A stretch of 8,075 nt of DNA from Caryophanales bacterium UBA3631 (GTDB taxonomy: Bacteria; Bacillota_I; Bacilli_A; RF39; UBA660): contig DFLA01000008.1 in the NCBI GenBank assembly GCA_002374055.1, positions 1 to 8,075 on the forward strand, in the 5' to 3' direction. Position numbers and translations under genes: made by a program. The notes beneath the pieces were generated by a model. It saw nothing but the letters and a program-made list of their open reading frames with translations, did no database searches and had not been told where the DNA came from. This document shows, piece by piece, positions 5,015 through 8,075 of the stretch; the first letter of the stretch is position 1, and the number at the start of each line of letters is the position of its first letter.

Positions 5015-6661
5015 ATGAGTAAAATAAAAATATTTGGTCTAGGCGGACTTAATGAAGTCGGAAAAAATATGTATGTAGTAGAAGTAGATAATGATATATT
5101 TGTATTTGACGCCGGACTAAAATATGCAGACGATAAAATGTTAGGAGTAGACTATATAATACCTAACTATGATTATTTAAAAGAAAATAAAAAAAGAATA
5201 AAAGGAGTATTTATAACACATGGACACGATGCACAAATGGGAGCACTTTCAGACATATTATTAGACATCAAAGACTTAAAAATTTATGCATCACCATTTA
5301 CACTAGATGTTATAAGAAATCAGTTAAAAGAAGACAATATAAAAACGGACAATTTAATTGAAATTCAACCACATAAAAAAATTAACTTTGGAAAAAATAG
5401 TATATTTCCAATAAGCTTAACACATGCAGTACCAGACACATTAGGATATGTACTATATACACCAGATGGTGCTATTTTCTATACAGGAAACTTCGTATTC
5501 GACTCAACAATGCTTGGAAGATACGAAACAGACATTGGAAAACTAGCCTATGTTGGAAAACAAGGAGTATTATGTTTATTAAGTGAATCACTATATGCTG
5601 AAAAGAAAGGCTTTACATCACCTAATCATAGAATATCATCAGTAATAAGCGAAACACTAAACACAAATAACGGAAGAATACTATTTAACATCTTTCAAGC
5701 ACAACTATATAGAATACAAGAACTATTTAACGAAGTATCAAAAACAAACAGAAAAGTAGTAATAATGGGTAAAACATTAGAAACACTTATATATAACGCA
5801 ATAGATAATGGATACATGAACTTCGATAAAAAAAGAATAGGAAATATACATCAAGTAACAGACCCAAATGTTGTGGTAATAATATCAGATGAAAGAGAAA
5901 AACCATTCTCAAACATAAAAAGAATTATAAAAGGATACGATAAATTCATAACACTAAAAGAATCAGACACAGTAATATTCGCATCTCCAGTATATGATGG
6001 AATGGAAAAAAGTTCAACAAAAGTATTAGATGACTTGTCAAAAATAGGATCAAATATAGTAACACTTCCAAATAAAAAATACTTGTCACACCATGCCTCA
6101 AGCGAAGACCTAATGCTTATGCTTGGACTAATGAAACCAAAATACTATTTCCCAGTAATAGGAGAATATAGACACCAAGTCGCAAATAAAGAAAACGCAC
6201 TAAAGATAGGTATGAAAGAAGAAAATATAATACTTAAATTAAATGGACAAGTCGCAACATTTATAGACGGTGAACTAAAAAATACAAACGAAACAGTTAA
6301 AGTAGAAGATATTTTAATAGATGGAAAAACAGTAGGAGACATAGGAGAACTAGTACTAAAAGACCGTGAATCACTAAGCGATAACGGAATAGTAATAGTA
6401 GCAGTAACACTAGATAAACAAACAAAACAAATACTTGCAGGGCCAGAAATACTAACACGAGGATTTGTATACGTAAAAGATAATATAGATTTGATTAAAG
6501 AAGCACAAAACCTATCCTTAAATATAATAGAAAGTAATATTGGTCCAAACTATGTAGACTTTACAAAAATAAAAACAGAAATAAGAGATAAAGTTGGAAA
6601 ATATCTATATGATGAAACAGAATGTAAACCTATGATACTAATAGTTGTCCAAGAAGTTTAA
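5015..6661 (+). CDS. rnj: Ribonuclease J family protein with degenerate metal site (RNase J2-like)
   Basis: RNase J proteins are metallo-beta-lactamase/beta-CASP 5'-3' exo- and endoribonucleases of mRNA decay and rRNA maturation. This 548-aa protein is collinear with the family: beta-lactamase part about 1-205 and 345-445, beta-CASP part about 205-345, C-terminal domain about 446-548 ending in KPMILIVVQEV. Conserved blocks include GLGGLNEVGKN, FDAGLKY, GEYRHQ and GPEILTRGFVYV. From memory of B. subtilis RNase J1, His69, His71 and His137 are kept. The usual HGHEDH reads HGHDAQ (Asp to Ala73, His to Gln74), TGDF reads TGNF (Asn159) and PIHGEY reads PVIGEY (Ile382): four of seven ligands lost. 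The beta-CASP GSQGEP block reads SDEREKP. It may be a structural partner of an active paralogue, as J2 is with J1. ATG at 5015 follows GGAG by 4 nt. Terminator follows directly. Confidence 0.92.
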   Translation: MSKIKIFGLGGLNEVGKNMYVVEVDNDIFVFDAGLKYADDKMLGVDYIIPNYDYLKENKKRIKGVFITHGHDAQMGALSDILLDIKDLKIYASPFTLDVIRNQLKEDNIKTDNLIEIQPHKKINFGKNSIFPISLTHAVPDTLGYVLYTPDGAIFYTGNFVFDSTMLGRYETDIGKLAYVGKQGVLCLLSESLYAEKKGFTSPNHRISSVISETLNTNNGRILFNIFQAQLYRIQELFNEVSKTNRKVVIMGKTLETLIYNAIDNGYMNFDKKRIGNIHQVTDPNVVVIISDEREKPFSNIKRIIKGYDKFITLKESDTVIFASPVYDGMEKSSTKVLDDLSKIGSNIVTLPNKKYLSHHASSEDLMLMLGLMKPKYYFPVIGEYRHQVANKENALKIGMKEENIILKLNGQVATFIDGELKNTNETVKVEDILIDGKTVGDIGELVLKDRESLSDNGIVIVAVTLDKQTKQILAGPEILTRGFVYVKDNIDLIKEAQNLSLNIIESNIGPNYVDFTKIKTEIRDKVGKYLYDETECKPMILIVVQEV

Positions 6662-6673
6662 AACTTCTTTTTT
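6651..6673 (+). terminator. Rho-independent terminator of the RNase J gene
   Basis: AAGAAGT (6651-6657) pairs with ACTTCTT (6663-6669) around a TTAAA loop and runs into T6 (6668-6673). The first arm lies in the last codons and stop of the gene. The short A-T-rich stem suggests partial termination. Confidence 0.6.
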
Positions 6674-6674
6674 C

Positions 6675-6703
6675 TTTACAAAAAAATAAAAAAGTAGTAT
6701 TAT
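6675..6703 (+). promoter_or_regulatory. Promoter of the amidoligase-miaB unit
   Basis: TTTACA (6675-6680, 5/6), a 17-bp spacer and TATTAT (6698-6703, 5/6). The -35 box starts 2 bp after the terminator T-tract. Start expected near 6710; the ribosome site GAGGG (6719-6723) is 6 nt before the amidoligase ATG. Confidence 0.68.
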
Positions 6704-6729
6704 AACCAAAAAGAAAAAGAGGGATTACT

Positions 6730-7695
6730 ATGAAAGAAGACCTATTAAAAATTAATATTGAATACTTAGATAAAATAAATATACCAGATAATCCATTTGG
6801 AATAGAAATAGAATTTGCAGGAGCACTATATAAACAAGTAGAACGAAACTTAAAACAAATATTCTATTATGATGATGCAGCCGAATACTGGATGAATTCA
6901 AGAAAAATAAAAAAAGAAAAATATGAAACATGGAAACTAGTAAAAGACGCAACAGTACAAAAAAGAATAGGATTTGAAGAATTCGAAGGTGGAGAAATAA
7001 ATTCCCCAATATTAACAAACAACAAAAAATCATGGAAAGAACTAAGACAAATATGCGAATTTTTAAGAAAACAAGAAAATATAAAAATAGACGATAACTG
7101 CGCAATACATATACATACAGATAAAAAAATACTACCAACAATAAAAGAAGTAATTAATCTTTTAAAACTTTGGATAGTATACGAAGATATAATATATAAA
7201 TTTAGCTATGGAGAAATAGATATTCCAAGAAAACTACTATTTTCATATGCTAAGCCATATGGACAATATAGAAACATATTAGAACTAATAAACAAATTAG
7301 ACAAAATAGAAACACTAGAAGAATTAATGCAAGCAATACAATATGAAAGAAAATATGGATTAAATATACTAAATCTAATAAGAGTCAATAAAACAACATT
7401 AGAAAAAAGAACAAGTAACGGAACACTAAATGAAAAAATAATACAAAACGATGTAAGATTTACATTAAACCTAATAAACTATGCAAAAAAAGAAAACTTT
7501 GACGAAGAATTTATAAAATATAAACTAAAAAACTATGAACCAATATTTCTAAACAAATCAGTAAAAGAAGACAAAGAAAAAGCAGAAGAACTTGCTACTA
7601 GAATATTTAAAGAAGAAATAGATAAACTATATTTCTATAAACAATACTATAAAACATATAACCAAAATGACATTGAAAAAACATTACATTTATGA
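6730..7695 (+). CDS. Amidoligase family protein (glutamine-synthetase-like fold), substrate unknown
   Basis: Probable cytoplasmic ATP-dependent ligase joining a carboxylate to an amine. Family members (Amidoligase_2 type, COOH-NH2 ligase superfamily) are predicted from sequence to make peptide-like bonds, but substrates are mostly unknown. Motifs in order in this 321-aa protein: FGIEIEFAG (23-31; Glu26, Glu28), the W-K-L-V-K-D strand (68-73), GGEINSPIL (87-95; Glu89), CAIHIHTD (124-131; His127, His129) and LEKRTSNGTL (224-233; Glu225, Arg227), matching the family E-x-R-x-x-N-G-T-L signature. These acidic and His residues would hold Mg-ATP by analogy with glutamine synthetase. Residues 255-321 are a charged helical tail. 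No signal peptide or membrane segment. GAGGG lies 6 nt before the ATG. The TGA stop is 27 bp before miaB, so co-transcription is likely. None of the partner genes often noted for amidoligases is in view. Family call is good; role is open. Confidence 0.78.
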   Translation: MKEDLLKINIEYLDKINIPDNPFGIEIEFAGALYKQVERNLKQIFYYDDAAEYWMNSRKIKKEKYETWKLVKDATVQKRIGFEEFEGGEINSPILTNNKKSWKELRQICEFLRKQENIKIDDNCAIHIHTDKKILPTIKEVINLLKLWIVYEDIIYKFSYGEIDIPRKLLFSYAKPYGQYRNILELINKLDKIETLEELMQAIQYERKYGLNILNLIRVNKTTLEKRTSNGTLNEKIIQNDVRFTLNLINYAKKENFDEEFIKYKLKNYEPIFLNKSVKEDKEKAEELATRIFKEEIDKLYFYKQYYKTYNQNDIEKTLHL

Positions 7696-7722
7696 TATTA
7701 TCAATAAGAAAGAAGTGATTAC

Positions 7723-8075
7723 ATGATAAAACCAGATTTGTTAAAAGCAAAACAAAGAACAAGAGAAGTAGTACTAACTAAAACAAATGAATACATAGTA
7801 AAAGAAAACCTAAAAAAACTAGGATTAAATAAAAAATACTACGTAAAAACATATGGATGCCAAATGAATGAACATGACTCAGAAAACATAAAAGCTATAC
7901 TAGAAGATATGTCATTCACTGAAACAGATACTATGGAAAATGCTGACCTAATACTATTAAATACATGCGCAATAAGAGAAAATGCACATAACAAAGTTTT
8001 TGGAATGATAGGCAGAATAAAAAACCTAAAAGAAAAAAATCCAAACCTAATTGCGGGAATATGTGGATGCATGGC
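7723..8075 (+). CDS. miaB: tRNA-2-methylthio-N6-dimethylallyladenosine synthase MiaB, N-terminal part, 3' truncated by window edge
   Basis: Radical-SAM methylthiotransferase converting i6A37 to ms2i6A37 in tRNAs reading UNN codons. Only the N-terminal UPF0004 domain is in the window (117 codons plus two bases). It shows the three cysteines that bind the auxiliary [4Fe-4S] cluster: Cys46 in TYGCQMNEHDSE, Cys82 in LNTCAIRENA and Cys116 in GICGCM. The CxxxCxxC radical-SAM motif and TRAM domain must lie downstream. Residues 1-36 are the charged N-terminal extension common in Bacillota MiaB. The ATG at 7723 is preceded by GAAGTGAT (7712-7719), pairing with the GTGAT side of the consensus. No promoter is evident in the 27-bp gap, so it probably depends on the promoter at 6675-6703. 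The ORF has no stop before the window edge. Confidence 0.93.
   Translation, partial: MIKPDLLKAKQRTREVVLTKTNEYIVKENLKKLGLNKKYYVKTYGCQMNEHDSENIKAILEDMSFTETDTMENADLILLNTCAIRENAHNKVFGMIGRIKNLKEKNPNLIAGICGCM

Noticed and set aside
6752..7141. Minus-strand 129-aa open frame inside the amidoligase gene
   Set aside because: Leu/Phe/Tyr-rich shadow of an A-rich gene whose own motifs are clear.
7839..8072. Minus-strand 77-aa open frame at the right edge
   Set aside because: It lies opposite the three conserved cysteine motifs of miaB, which account for this stretch.

Overview
The window is a very AT-rich piece of bacterial chromosome, roughly a quarter G+C by eye, with Bacillota-type genes. TGG encodes Trp and TGA is used as a stop, so this is not a Mycoplasma/Spiroplasma code. 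The secreted zinc amidase implies a peptidoglycan wall. RNase J, a cardiolipin synthase and strong GGAG/GGTGAT ribosome sites also fit a low-GC Bacilli lineage. An uncultured, streamlined gut Bacilli (RF39-like) is my guess from general look, not something proven here.

Layout. 1-672: C-terminal part of DNA polymerase IV (dinB), cut by the window edge. 734-1045: an unrecognised 103-aa orphan gene with its own consensus promoter. It ends in a bidirectional terminator shared with the convergent amidase gene. 1050-2216 (minus): secreted N-acetylmuramoyl-L-alanine amidase. 2272-3131 (minus): a PD-(D/E)XK (Rpn-like) nuclease/transposase split by a -1 frameshift at an A7 run, with its own promoter and terminator, lying just upstream of the amidase. 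3132-3406: divergent intergenic region with two promoters, a hairpin and a 15-bp imperfect direct repeat. 3407-4942: cardiolipin synthase (cls). 5015-6661: an RNase J family protein that has lost most of its metal ligands. 6730-7695: a glutamine-synthetase-fold amidoligase of unknown substrate. 7723-8075: start of miaB, running off the end.

How the genes relate. cls and the RNase J gene are separate units divided by very compact junctions in which the terminator of one gene and the promoter of the next overlap. The amidoligase and miaB are 27 bp apart and probably share a transcript. No multi-gene defence or biosynthetic system is evident. The items most worth attention are the metal-site-degenerate RNase J, the lone amidoligase beside miaB, the broken nuclease that seems to sit inside the amidase leader, and a strong strand-linked codon skew. 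In that skew, plus-strand genes use A/C third positions and the minus-strand amidase uses T/G, which suggests the minus strand is the leading strand here.
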